From an uncultured Oscillospiraceae bacterium (GTDB taxonomy: Bacteria > Bacillota > Clostridia > Oscillospirales > Ruminococcaceae): DNA of 64,000 nucleotides. The notes under the pieces are model-generated. The model was not told where the DNA came from and ran no database searches. It worked only from the letters and a program-made list of their open reading frames with translations. The translations under genes were made by a program, and so were the position numbers. Location: positions 62,001-126,000 of the forward strand of contig URGV01000002.1 in the NCBI GenBank assembly GCA_900547455.1, written 5' to 3'. This document shows positions 29,651 through 38,122 of the stretch, piece after piece. How positions within the stretch are numbered: the first letter of the stretch is position 1; each line of letters opens with the position of its first letter.

Positions 29651-30508
29651 TTACACAAGGTCAGGCGCTTCGGGCTTTTGCAGGGCCGCTTTTTTGCCAT
29701 GCTTTTGCTTTGGCGGCTTGGGCTCGGACATCTCGCCGTAGAACAGCGCCGTCAGCATGGTCAAAACGTAGCTTTGAATCAGCGCGTGCAGCAATGTGAA
29801 CAGCACGCCGACCACAACCGGCAGGACAAAGCTGAGATTGATGTAGTAATAAACCAGCTCGGTGACCAGCAGGCCACTGAGCAGCGCGCCGAACAGACGG
29901 AAGCTCATCGAAATCAGCAGCGAAACCTCCTTGAGTGCGCTGCCGATTCCCCTGATGCCGTTTCCGGCAATTGCACCGGAGAAGATGACGCAGTAGGAGA
30001 GCACGCCCAGCATGATCGCCGCGTTGACATCGGAGAGCGGCACCGGTAAAGCAATCGACAGTCCCTCGGTTGTGATCACCTGGAAGCCGAACAGCTCAAA
30101 CAGCGTCCCAAAAAAGATGTAGGCCGCGGCGGCAAAGATGTACGCTCCCAAGAAGCTGTTCCGCCACGGGCTGTTCGATTTGGCCATCCCATCAAACATC
30201 CCAACTGCCTGCTCGAGCAGCATCTGGAATCTGCCTGGGACATATCGGAATTTGGGGATGACAAAGATACGGATGCACGTAGCGGCAATCAGCAATACCG
30301 CCGTCACCACCATGCCGGAGATCAGCGCCGGGTTGACGGTGCGCAGTCCGAAGAAGCTGATTTGGTTGGATTCATGCAGCACTGCGTCGCGCATTGTCTC
30401 CTGGATGGTTTCCGCCTTTCCCCCATCCGGCATGGTCAACAGGCTGCCGATCAAAAAGACCACTGCAATCCCCAGCCATACCGTCAGAAAAACCTTTTTG
30501 TTTTTCAT
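29651..30508 (-). CDS. atpB: ATP synthase a subunit
   Basis: A 285-residue membrane subunit forming the ion half-channels against the c ring. The essential arginine lies in SLLISMSFRLFGALLSG. The preceding GNGIRGIGSALKE and final LLHALIQSYVLTMLTALFY helices match the family. A basic, proline-rich tail follows the last helix. It is the first gene of the operon, with no atpI in front. ATG at 30508 follows AAGGAGG. Confidence 0.96.
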   Translation of the reverse strand: MKNKKVFLTVWLGIAVVFLIGSLLTMPDGGKAETIQETMRDAVLHESNQISFFGLRTVNPALISGMVVTAVLLIAATCIRIFVIPKFRYVPGRFQMLLEQAVGMFDGMAKSNSPWRNSFLGAYIFAAAAYIFFGTLFELFGFQVITTEGLSIALPVPLSDVNAAIMLGVLSYCVIFSGAIAGNGIRGIGSALKEVSLLISMSFRLFGALLSGLLVTELVYYYINLSFVLPVVVGVLFTLLHALIQSYVLTMLTALFYGEMSEPKPPKQKHGKKAALQKPEAPDLV

Positions 30509-30885
30509 GATTTTGTTTCCTCCTTTTTACAAAAGAGCGCTGGAAAATTTCCGCGCGCCAACCGCGCGGATATTACACAGAAATCATACTATCTTTTCTT
30601 TCAGCCGCTCCTTTTCCAGAGAATAAATGGATGTGTTTTCACACAGCCCTCCCTCCTCTCATCCTTAGTTTGATCCTTTTTGTTCAGGTTTCTATTGTAA
30701 ATCAATTACGCATAAAATACAAGTGATTTTTTTGGTTATTTTTTGGTTAAAATTATGCAAAGTGCTGAATCACCTGCTGTCTTGTCACCTGCTTTTCAAG
30801 ATTTCTTCTCTAAAATAACCAATCCATTTTTCCATTCCCCATCCAATTTTTCTTTTCTCCTTTATTACATAAGACAATCTACAAT
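30509..30885 (-). promoter_or_regulatory. atp operon promoter and leader region
   Basis: A sigma-A promoter on the minus strand, TTGTAT-N17-TACAAT (30694-30722), gives a leader of roughly 180 nt before atpB. In the leader a perfect 7-bp GC-only hairpin (CCGCGCG / CGCGCGG, 30551-30569) is followed by AAATTTTCC. It could slow or attenuate transcription. Between the promoter and the LysR terminator (30730-30885) the DNA is AT-rich and shows no gene. Confidence 0.65.
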
Positions 30886-30921
30886 AAGCGGAAGGCACAC
30901 CATACCGTGTGCCTTCCGCTT
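30886..30921. terminator. Strong terminator after the LysR pair
   Basis: A 15-bp perfect stem (AAGCGGAAGGCACAC / GTGTGCCTTCCGCTT) with a 6-nt loop overlaps the stop of the second LysR gene and separates it from the atp operon. Confidence 0.8.
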
Positions 30922-31760
30922 TATAAATCCTCTTCAATTCTTTCAAAAAACTTCCGCAGAATTTCCTTCGGCTCCTCCTTGCGCCAGAAGGCCGCCTGCC
31001 AGATCTGCAGCGGCTCTCCTGTCTTTTCGCTCACAAGCAACCTGCTTTCTTGGTTATCAAGAGCACTTGTCAGGGCAATCTGGCGGTTTGCCTGTGCTGT
31101 CGGCAAAACCATGTCCGGGTTATCCAGCAGCCGCAGCTTTTCTTCCTTCTGCTTTTGCGCAATTTCCGGACAAACCGTCTGCAGATATTCCCACAGTTCC
31201 CAGCTGAAATAGAGCTGTTTATCCTGTTGGAGAAGCTGCTCCAAATCGACAGGACCCTCCGGCAGATCTGCACCCCAAACATAGACCGGCTGCGGCGCAA
31301 GCGTTTTCTGCATAAACCCTTCCCAGGCCGGAGAGGCGTATCCCCAAAACAGATCGCACTCTCCGGAGCGAAGCTTTTCCCGAGCCTGGCGGACACTGTA
31401 CTGCTCGATACACACCTCCAGGCCATCGTGCTCCTGCTGCAGAAAGAGCTGCTGCAGCGCCTGCAGATTATGCATGCTGTTTACCCCCACCTGCAGGCGT
31501 TTGGCCATCTGCGTCTGCCGGACCGCGGTTCGATACTCGGTCTGCAGCCCCTGTGCCTTTTGATAGAACAATTCTCCCTGCCGTGTCAGGACCACACCTC
31601 TGCCTTTACGCGCAAAAAGCGAGAACCCGACCTCCTTCTCCAGCGAAGCAATCTGCTGACTGATGGTGGACGGCACTACGCCGCACTCCTGAGCGGCCCT
31701 TGTAAAACTCCCACAGCGCACCGCGCTTAAAAAGTAGTCCAGCCGTTCAATCCCCATCAC
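30921..31760 (-). CDS. LysR family transcriptional regulator
   Basis: A 279-residue LysR-type regulator. The N-terminal winged helix-turn-helix is complete (ERLDYFLSAVRCGSFTRAAQ, then VVPSTISQQIASLEKEVG), and the remainder is the effector-binding domain. The GTG at 31760 has AAGGAG 10 nt upstream, and an ATG follows one codon later. The gene overlaps the preceding LysR gene by 14 nt, so both are made from one transcript that diverges from the ABC importer genes. Control of the importer is likely but inferred. Confidence 0.92.
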   Translation of the reverse strand: MMGIERLDYFLSAVRCGSFTRAAQECGVVPSTISQQIASLEKEVGFSLFARKGRGVVLTRQGELFYQKAQGLQTEYRTAVRQTQMAKRLQVGVNSMHNLQALQQLFLQQEHDGLEVCIEQYSVRQAREKLRSGECDLFWGYASPAWEGFMQKTLAPQPVYVWGADLPEGPVDLEQLLQQDKQLYFSWELWEYLQTVCPEIAQKQKEEKLRLLDNPDMVLPTAQANRQIALTSALDNQESRLLVSEKTGEPLQIWQAAFWRKEEPKEILRKFFERIEEDL

Positions 31761-32610
31761 GTTTGTCCATCTCCTTTATGATATCCAGCAGCGCACCGAC
31801 CAATGGATTGACCTTCCCTCTGCGAAAAAGGGCGCGCCAACTTCCAAACTCGCCGCAGCCCTCAATCCTCCGGGCGACCAGGTGGCCGTTTTCCTGGAAG
31901 GCGCCCTGCGGGCCAACCGTGATGCCCGCTCCGCTTTCCAGCATCAAGAGCATGCTGGCGGCGTCCTGTGCCAGGGCCTTTCTTCCCATTTTAACATGAA
32001 GCTGCTCCATCCGGCGCAGATAAAACGCAGTAAAGTCCCGGCAGTGCTGACACACCGGCACGATCATCTGCACATGGCTGAGCTGTTCGCGGGTCAAAAC
32101 CGGGTTGACTGCCAGCGGGTGTCCCTCATACAACAGGGCGACCGCCGGGCGCGACAGCAAGACTTCCTCCGCAATGCCTCCCGGCAGGTTGGATTGTTCG
32201 CCCCAGGTAAAGACCACGTCGCAGCCATCCTCCGCCGAAAAGGTTTCCGGAGCAAAGGCGCAGGCGGTTCGATACTCCACCCGGATAGAAGGAAAGCGCT
32301 CCTGCAGCCTGCGGACCGCCCCAGAAAGCAGCCGCGGGAGGTTAAAGTGGTTGACGCCGATCACCAGGCTTTTCTCCTGCAGCGAGGTGCGCACCTCGCG
32401 CAGGCTCTGTTCATAATTCTGAACAAAGCGGGAGATATTCTGGTAAAATACCTCGCCCGCCGCCGTCAGCCGGATGCTGCGTGCTCCTCTCTCAAAGAGC
32501 TGCACCCCCAATTCCTTTTCCAGGGAGCTGATCTGCTCGCTGATGGCCGGCTGCGCGATGTGGCATTCCTGGGCAGCGCGGGTAAAGTTGAGGTGTTTTG
32601 CCACGCTCAA
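31747..32610 (-). CDS. LysR family transcriptional regulator, start codon unclear
   Basis: At least 287 residues of a LysR-type regulator, with helix-turn-helix NFTRAAQECHIAQPAISEQI near the start and an effector-binding domain after it. The first standard start in frame is TTG at 32610, which has no ribosome site and cuts off the usual first residues. Translation in frame upstream gives KKLYYFLSVAKHLNF, the expected LysR N terminus, but only ATT (32640), ATA (32631) or CTG (32622) could start it. GGGGGAAAG stands just before the ATT. A non-standard ATT start, or a damaged start codon, are both possible. Confidence 0.85.
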   Translation of the reverse strand: MSVAKHLNFTRAAQECHIAQPAISEQISSLEKELGVQLFERGARSIRLTAAGEVFYQNISRFVQNYEQSLREVRTSLQEKSLVIGVNHFNLPRLLSGAVRRLQERFPSIRVEYRTACAFAPETFSAEDGCDVVFTWGEQSNLPGGIAEEVLLSRPAVALLYEGHPLAVNPVLTREQLSHVQMIVPVCQHCRDFTAFYLRRMEQLHVKMGRKALAQDAASMLLMLESGAGITVGPQGAFQENGHLVARRIEGCGEFGSWRALFRRGKVNPLVGALLDIIKEMDKRDGD

Positions 32611-32640
32611 AAAATAATACAGCTTTTTTATCTTTAAAAT

Positions 32641-33080
32641 CTTTCCCCCAGATCATGCATTCTTTTCTTATTATCTTACCATGTTGTGACAAAATAAACC
32701 AATTCCTTTTATCGATACAATTAGTTTTCATCATTCAAAAAATCAATCTGCCTTTGCACTGCACTTTTCAAAATGTGAGGAATTGCGCGGCTGGCGCGTT
32801 TGTTTTTTTCTATGAAGAAATGATTTGTTCATAAAGTTTATCTATAGCGTTTACAATTTGTTGGCTTTCTGTATAAAAAAGTTTCATCTGAACGCATTTC
32901 TTCTCTCTTTATTCAGAAAAACCTATCGCTGTTTCATTTTTTTCTATTTCAAAAATGAAGCCCTTTGTATTATACTGTTTTTGCATTTTAGCCGGGGCAT
33001 TTTGTACCAAGTAACCAAAACCGGCCATTTCGATCTTGTCTCGGATTTTATACTAAAGAAAGAGAGTGTGATCTGTTTTT
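32641..33080. promoter_or_regulatory. Divergent control region of LysR pair and ABC importer
   Basis: A 440-nt AT-rich gap without a gene. It holds a 9-bp inverted repeat with 9-nt spacer (TTCATTTTT / AAAAATGAA, 32933-32959), which has the spacing of a LysR site. TATACT boxes lie at 32971-32976 and near 33049 on the plus strand, both with poor -35 elements, as expected for activator-dependent promoters. The importer gene itself has only a weak ribosome site. Confidence 0.45.
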
Positions 33081-34151
33081 ATGGGCAATCAAGCATCTAC
33101 CGCTCAAAAGACCTCCAGACAGACAGAGCTGGAACAGCTCAACCGCCAGCAGCTCCAGGAGCTGGAAGAAAAGGAGAAAACCCCTTTCCAAAAATTTCTG
33201 GACTGCGTGATTGTTCTTTTCCCGATCTTGTGCGGCGCAATCGCTGTCGCGGAGTATCTGCTTGTCCCGGATTCCTTCACCAACAGCAATCCGAACACCT
33301 ACCTGTACCTTTTGGTCATCCTGATCGCGCTTTACACCGTGCGCGCCATCGTCGCGCTGGTCAAATATGCGATGAACGACAAGCCGTTTTTCCAGAAGGT
33401 CCGCTATAAAGCGCCTTTGCATGCGGCTTTCTTTCTGCTGCTGACCGCCTATGATTACCTGACACTGAAAACCGGCATTCTGGATCAGCCATTTATTCCA
33501 TGCCTGAACAGCATCCTCAACATCGCCTGGGAGGATCGGGAGATGCTGATTGTCAGCACCCTGTATACCCTGCGCCTGCTCTTCACCGGCTACTTCATCG
33601 GTTCTTTCTTTGGCCTCATCACAGGCATTACCTGCGGTTACAGCAAACGGATGCGTTATTGGGTAGACCCTATTATTAAGTTTATGGGTCCTATCCCAAC
33701 CTCCACCTGGATTCCAATTATGATGGTTCTCCCCATCACCCTATCCGATGGTGCGGTTTTCATCATTGCTTTAGGCTCCTGGTTTGCCGTCACCGTCGCT
33801 TCGATGACCGGCATCTCCAACGTCGACAAGGACTACTTTGAAGCTGCCCGCACCCTGGGCGCAAATGAGAGACAGCTTGTCTTCCGCGTCGCTATCCCGC
33901 ACGCCATGCCAAGCATCCTGCAGGGCATGACCCAGGCGATGAGTACTGCCTGCACCGCCATCATGATTGCGGAGATGATGGGTGTTGAGGCCGGTCTGGG
34001 CTGGTACATGACCTGGGCAAAATCCTGGGCCGCATACAACAAGATGTTCGCCGCCCTGTTCGTCATCTGCTTTATCTTTACTATCGTAACAAAGGCCCTG
34101 AATTTGATCAAGCAGCGCGTACTGCGTTGGCAGATTGGAGTTGTGAAATAA
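33081..34151 (+). CDS. ABC transporter permease (SsuC/TauC-like)
   Basis: A 356-residue inner-membrane permease of the nitrate/sulfonate/taurine importer type (BPD_transp_1). The ATPase-docking EAA loop is visible as YFEAARTLGANERQLVFRVAIPHAMPS (shortened: EAARTLGANERQ). The N terminus carries a polar, glutamine-rich region of about 35 residues and then two extra membrane spans before the core, longer than typical SsuC (about 260 residues). It is the first gene of a permease-ATPase-binding protein operon. Confidence 0.9.
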   Translation: MGNQASTAQKTSRQTELEQLNRQQLQELEEKEKTPFQKFLDCVIVLFPILCGAIAVAEYLLVPDSFTNSNPNTYLYLLVILIALYTVRAIVALVKYAMNDKPFFQKVRYKAPLHAAFFLLLTAYDYLTLKTGILDQPFIPCLNSILNIAWEDREMLIVSTLYTLRLLFTGYFIGSFFGLITGITCGYSKRMRYWVDPIIKFMGPIPTSTWIPIMMVLPITLSDGAVFIIALGSWFAVTVASMTGISNVDKDYFEAARTLGANERQLVFRVAIPHAMPSILQGMTQAMSTACTAIMIAEMMGVEAGLGWYMTWAKSWAAYNKMFAALFVICFIFTIVTKALNLIKQRVLRWQIGVVK

Positions 34152-34919
34152 ATGGCAGATTCCGTTGTATTAAAACTGGACAATGTTTCCAAGAGCTTTG
34201 CCAAGGTGGAGAAGGACGAAATCACCCACGCTTTGAGCAGCATCAGTCTGGAGATGAAAAGCGGGGAATTCATCAGCCTGGTCGGCACCTCGGGCTGCGG
34301 TAAATCCACCATCCTGCGCCTGATTGCCGGGCTCATCACCCCCACTGTAGGTACTCTGAGTGTAAATGACAAAGAAATCACCGGCCCAGCCCCGGACCGC
34401 GGCATGGTGTTCCAGCGCCCGACTCTGTTTCCATGGCTGACGGTGGAAAAAAATATCGGCTTCAGCCTGAAGATGCAGAACAAGCTCAAGGGCAACGAGC
34501 AGCGGGTAGACCATATGCTCGACCTGATTGGTCTGAAAAACTTTAAGGACGATTATCCGGGACAGCTCTCCGGCGGTATGGCGCAGCGTGTTGCGCTGGT
34601 GCGCACCCTGATCAACGAGCCGCCTATCCTCCTGCTGGACGAGCCTCTGGGCGCTCTGGACGCCTTCACCCGCATGAACATGCAGGATGAAATCCTCTCC
34701 GCCTGGAGAGGCCGCAATCAGCTGGCCGTCATGGTCACCCACGACGTCGACGAGGCCATCTATATGGGCACCCGCGTCATCGTCATGGAACCCAGCCCCG
34801 GCCGCATCAAGGCAGACATTCCGATCAAACTGGATTATCCCCGCAATCGTAGCAGCGCGCAGTTTATTGAGTACCGCAACCAGATTCTGGAAATGCTCAA
34901 TTACGGCGTCAAGGAATAG
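34152..34919 (+). CDS. ABC transporter ATP-binding protein (SsuB/TauB-like)
   Basis: A 255-residue ATPase. Walker A is GTSGCGKST, the Q loop VFQRPTLFPW, the signature LSGGMAQRVAL, and Walker B ILLLDEPLGALD followed by the H-loop VTHDVDEA. FPWLTVEKN is typical of the nitrate/sulfonate/taurine subfamily. The ATG begins directly after the permease stop codon, so the two genes are translationally coupled. Confidence 0.94.
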   Translation: MADSVVLKLDNVSKSFAKVEKDEITHALSSISLEMKSGEFISLVGTSGCGKSTILRLIAGLITPTVGTLSVNDKEITGPAPDRGMVFQRPTLFPWLTVEKNIGFSLKMQNKLKGNEQRVDHMLDLIGLKNFKDDYPGQLSGGMAQRVALVRTLINEPPILLLDEPLGALDAFTRMNMQDEILSAWRGRNQLAVMVTHDVDEAIYMGTRVIVMEPSPGRIKADIPIKLDYPRNRSSAQFIEYRNQILEMLNYGVKE

Positions 34920-34975
34920 TTCCCTGCTAAACTTTGCGGAAATAATAAATTCATACAAAAGGAGTAAAGGATCCA

Positions 34976-37306
34976 ATGAAGAATTTAAGAAAGCTGATTT
35001 GTGTCCTGCTGGCATCCGCAATGATGCTGTCGATGGCAGCCTGCGGCGGTGAACAGACTTCCACAGAAGCCAACACCACCACACCAACCGAGACAGAAGC
35101 GGAAACCGAGGACACCACCTCCGCGGAAACAACTGAGACTGCCGACGATTCGGACCGTCCGGAAGGCGTTTCTGCAGAGGACTGGGAAGCCATGAAACAG
35201 GAACCTGCGTTTGGCACCGAGCTGACCTACATCTACAATGGAGGCAACTGCGTATCCGCCAAATACATGGCTGACGTGCTGGGCTACTATGAGGAGTACG
35301 GCATCAACGCCAAAATTGTACAGGGCGATTCCACCTACATGGCGGTCGGCACCGGACAGGCTATGTGGGGCATCGACCACATCGCGACCATGCTGGTTCC
35401 GATCACCAACGACGTAAACTACACCTTTGTTGCCGGCGCGCATGTCGGCTGCAAAACTATCTTCGTGCTCAACGACAGCGACATCCAGACTGTTGAGGAT
35501 CTGAAGGGCAAGACCGTCGCTATCCACGATGGTCTTGGCAACTCCGACCACAACATCGTTGCCCGTCTGCTCGACGAGTATGGCGTTGACCCGAACAACG
35601 ACATCGAACTGCTAAACGTTGAGACCTCCGCAACCATCGCGGCGATGGAAAACGGCGAAGTTGATGCTTCCATCTTCAGCGACATCTGGGCTTACGACAT
35701 GGTGCAGGACGGCACTCTGCGTCCGATCATCTCGCTGACCACCGACCCTGCTTTCCAGGACGAGCCTTGCTGCGTCATGGCGATGAACAACGACTTCCTG
35801 GAGGAGAACCCGGTTCATGCAAAATACATCACCATGGCTGTTAAGCGCGCTGGTATGTACAACCGTCTGAACGCCGAGGACGCTGTCAACTTCATGATCG
35901 AGGACGGCAAGCTCTCCGGCACCTACGAGAAGAACATCGAATGCTGGAACTCCCTGCACTTTGGCCTGTCCGACGCCTTCACCGAGAGAGCGCTGCGCGA
36001 GATCACCGAGGACTATCTGCGTCTGGGCCTGATCACCAACACCGAGCTAACCGTTGACGAGATCATGGAGAAAGCTTGGACCCCAGTTTGCCCGGATGAA
36101 ATCATCCCGGACTACTCTGTAGGCGATCCTGTTGAAGTTGAGGGCTGCACCGTTCCGATCGTACAAAATGCCGTTGCTGTGACCGACACCATGCTGTGGG
36201 GCGAAACCCGCACCCAGGAGCTGGCCGGCACCGTTGCGGACAGCGCTTCCGCTTCCAGCGAAACCGCTTCCGCTGATTCCGAGCACATGAACTCTTTCGA
36301 GGCTTCCACCTCCGGCCAGTGGGACAAGATGTTTGTTCCGCTGAGCATTGACGGCCGCGCTGAGGAAATCGGCGACCTGGCTCCAACCGCTGAAGAGCAG
36401 GCTGCTATGGAGGCAGAGCCCGCTTATGGAGATCCGATCCTCTACTACATGTCCGACGGCTGCACTTCCGGTCCAACCGTTGCGGATTACCTTGGCTACT
36501 ATGAAGAGGCCGGCCTGACCGCTGAGGGCTTCAAAGGTTCCTCCTACACCGAGGCGCTGGGCACCAACCAGGCGCAGGTTGCAGTAGGCCACATCGCCAC
36601 CATGCTGGTTCCGGCCACCAACGACGTTGACCTGACCTTCGTCGGCGGCGCGCACATCGGATGCAAATCCCTGTACGTTCTGGCTGACAGCGAATACAAC
36701 ACCACCGAGGACCTGAAAGGCACCTCCATTTCCGTTCCAAACGGCATCGGCGCTTCCGACTACAACATCACCTGCCTGCTGCTGGATGCGGACGGCATCA
36801 ACCCACAGACCGACGTCAACCTGATGCAGGTCAGCACCGACGCCTGTGTCGCTTCGATGGAAAATGGCGAAATTTCCGCCGCGCTGCTCTCCGACACCTT
36901 TGCCTACAACATGGTAAAGGAAGGCAAGCTCAAATGCATCCGCTCCCTGCTGGACGAGGACTTCGCCGACGAGCCATGCTGTGTCATCGCGATGAACGCA
37001 ACCTTTGTAAAGGAGAACCCAACCATTTCCAAGAAGGTTGTACAGTGCGTCCAGAAGGCACATCAGTGGATGCGCGAAAATCCGGAGGAAGCTTCCCAGG
37101 TTCTGATCGACGAGGGCATGAACAGCGGTGATCTGGAAATGAACACCATGCTTAACAACTCCCTGCAGTTTGGTCTGGATGAGGACTTCACCTCCACCTC
37201 CCTGCGCACTGTTGTTGAGAAATACATCCGCCTTGGTCTGATCACCGCCACCGACGATGTCGACGCGGTTATGGAAAAGGTTTGGACACCGGTTCTGGAC
37301 GAATAA
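34976..37306 (+). CDS. ABC substrate-binding lipoprotein with two tandem NMT1/SsuA-like domains
   Basis: A 776-residue surface lipoprotein, about twice the normal length. A lipobox (SMAAC, Cys23) is followed by a threonine/glutamate-rich stalk (about 25-65). Two homologous binding domains then follow, at about residues 68-375 and 473-776, joined by a 100-residue linker with an SASASSETASADSE stretch. Both copies keep HIATMLVP, TNDV, GAH(V/I)GCK, DEPCCV(M/I)AMN and RLGLIT. The paired cysteines are unusual for this family. It is the only binding protein of the operon. The substrate is unknown; the family takes up sulfonates, nitrate, thiamine precursors and similar small molecules. Confidence 0.9.
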   Translation: MKNLRKLICVLLASAMMLSMAACGGEQTSTEANTTTPTETEAETEDTTSAETTETADDSDRPEGVSAEDWEAMKQEPAFGTELTYIYNGGNCVSAKYMADVLGYYEEYGINAKIVQGDSTYMAVGTGQAMWGIDHIATMLVPITNDVNYTFVAGAHVGCKTIFVLNDSDIQTVEDLKGKTVAIHDGLGNSDHNIVARLLDEYGVDPNNDIELLNVETSATIAAMENGEVDASIFSDIWAYDMVQDGTLRPIISLTTDPAFQDEPCCVMAMNNDFLEENPVHAKYITMAVKRAGMYNRLNAEDAVNFMIEDGKLSGTYEKNIECWNSLHFGLSDAFTERALREITEDYLRLGLITNTELTVDEIMEKAWTPVCPDEIIPDYSVGDPVEVEGCTVPIVQNAVAVTDTMLWGETRTQELAGTVADSASASSETASADSEHMNSFEASTSGQWDKMFVPLSIDGRAEEIGDLAPTAEEQAAMEAEPAYGDPILYYMSDGCTSGPTVADYLGYYEEAGLTAEGFKGSSYTEALGTNQAQVAVGHIATMLVPATNDVDLTFVGGAHIGCKSLYVLADSEYNTTEDLKGTSISVPNGIGASDYNITCLLLDADGINPQTDVNLMQVSTDACVASMENGEISAALLSDTFAYNMVKEGKLKCIRSLLDEDFADEPCCVIAMNATFVKENPTISKKVVQCVQKAHQWMRENPEEASQVLIDEGMNSGDLEMNTMLNNSLQFGLDEDFTSTSLRTVVEKYIRLGLITATDDVDAVMEKVWTPVLDE

Positions 37307-37345
37307 AGCTGACAACTAACATCAAACGATACATTCCAAATCAGC

Positions 37346-37392
37346 AGAAAGCCCCTTCCCTAAATGGGAAGGGGCTTTCTCGATTGTTTTTT
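37346..37392 (+). terminator. Terminator of the ABC importer operon
   Basis: A 15-bp perfect stem, AGAAAGCCCCTTCCC / GGGAAGGGGCTTTCT, with a 5-nt loop, followed on the plus strand by CGATTGTTTTTT. Confidence 0.85.
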
Positions 37393-37396
37393 CTCT

Positions 37397-38101
37397 TTAT
37401 GCAAAGAGCGAAAGCGGGTCGAAGGTGTAAAATTTACTGAGGATAAAGGTGTCCATGATGATCTGCTGATTGCAGTAACGCATGCCGCCAAAGAGATAAA
37501 AGACAAGGCGGAGCAAAATGCAGACCAGATACAGGTTTACCGACGCCTGCAGCAGCCCCACGACACTGCCCAGAAAGCGGTCGATCGGCAGCAGAATGGG
37601 GGAGTGAAAGACAAAATGGATTGCGGAGGTCAGCAGCCGCACCAGCCCTCCCAGCAGGGCAAAGCAGACGGTAAACAGCAGCACCGAAACAAATCCCAGC
37701 ACCGCAGGGCCGATTACGGCCTCCTCCAGAACACTGGCAAGACTCGAGGTTCCCTGCGAAACCGCCTGGGTGATGGCGTCCACATCCAGCGCCATATCCA
37801 ATACGTTGCCCAGCACCTGCGGCAGCTGGTCCAGGCCAGCCTGCAGCTGGGAGATAATCTCAGCGGCCTGCCCTCCCTGCAGATTGCGGTTTAAAAAGGA
37901 GGTCACCTCGGTCTTTAAAAAGCTGTCGTAGATGATGGTTGCCCCTTCCCTTGCCACAAACAGCGCGCCAAAGAAGGCAGCCAGGCGCCCTACCAGCTGA
38001 AAGATGCCGGTGGCAAATCCCTTCTGGGCGCTGCGCGCCATGGTCATCAGGATAATCAGCACCGCGCCCAGGTCATAGGCTAACACGATCACTTTGTCCA
38101 T
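37397..38101 (-). CDS. CvpA family membrane protein
   Basis: A 234-residue membrane protein of the CvpA (colicin V production) family. Four hydrophobic segments are seen, with the GFATGIFQLVGRLAAFFGAL block after the first and a final PIDRFLGSVVGLLQASVNLYL. Proteins of this family are linked to envelope homeostasis, but the mechanism is unknown. ATG at 38101 has GAGAGG 9 nt upstream and is preferred to the ATG at 38110, which abuts the ribosome site. It lies 21 nt after the DUF5711 gene. Confidence 0.85.
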   Translation of the reverse strand: MDKVIVLAYDLGAVLIILMTMARSAQKGFATGIFQLVGRLAAFFGALFVAREGATIIYDSFLKTEVTSFLNRNLQGGQAAEIISQLQAGLDQLPQVLGNVLDMALDVDAITQAVSQGTSSLASVLEEAVIGPAVLGFVSVLLFTVCFALLGGLVRLLTSAIHFVFHSPILLPIDRFLGSVVGLLQASVNLYLVCILLRLVFYLFGGMRYCNQQIIMDTFILSKFYTFDPLSLFA

Positions 38102-38122
38102 TCCTATCATCCTCTCTATTGT

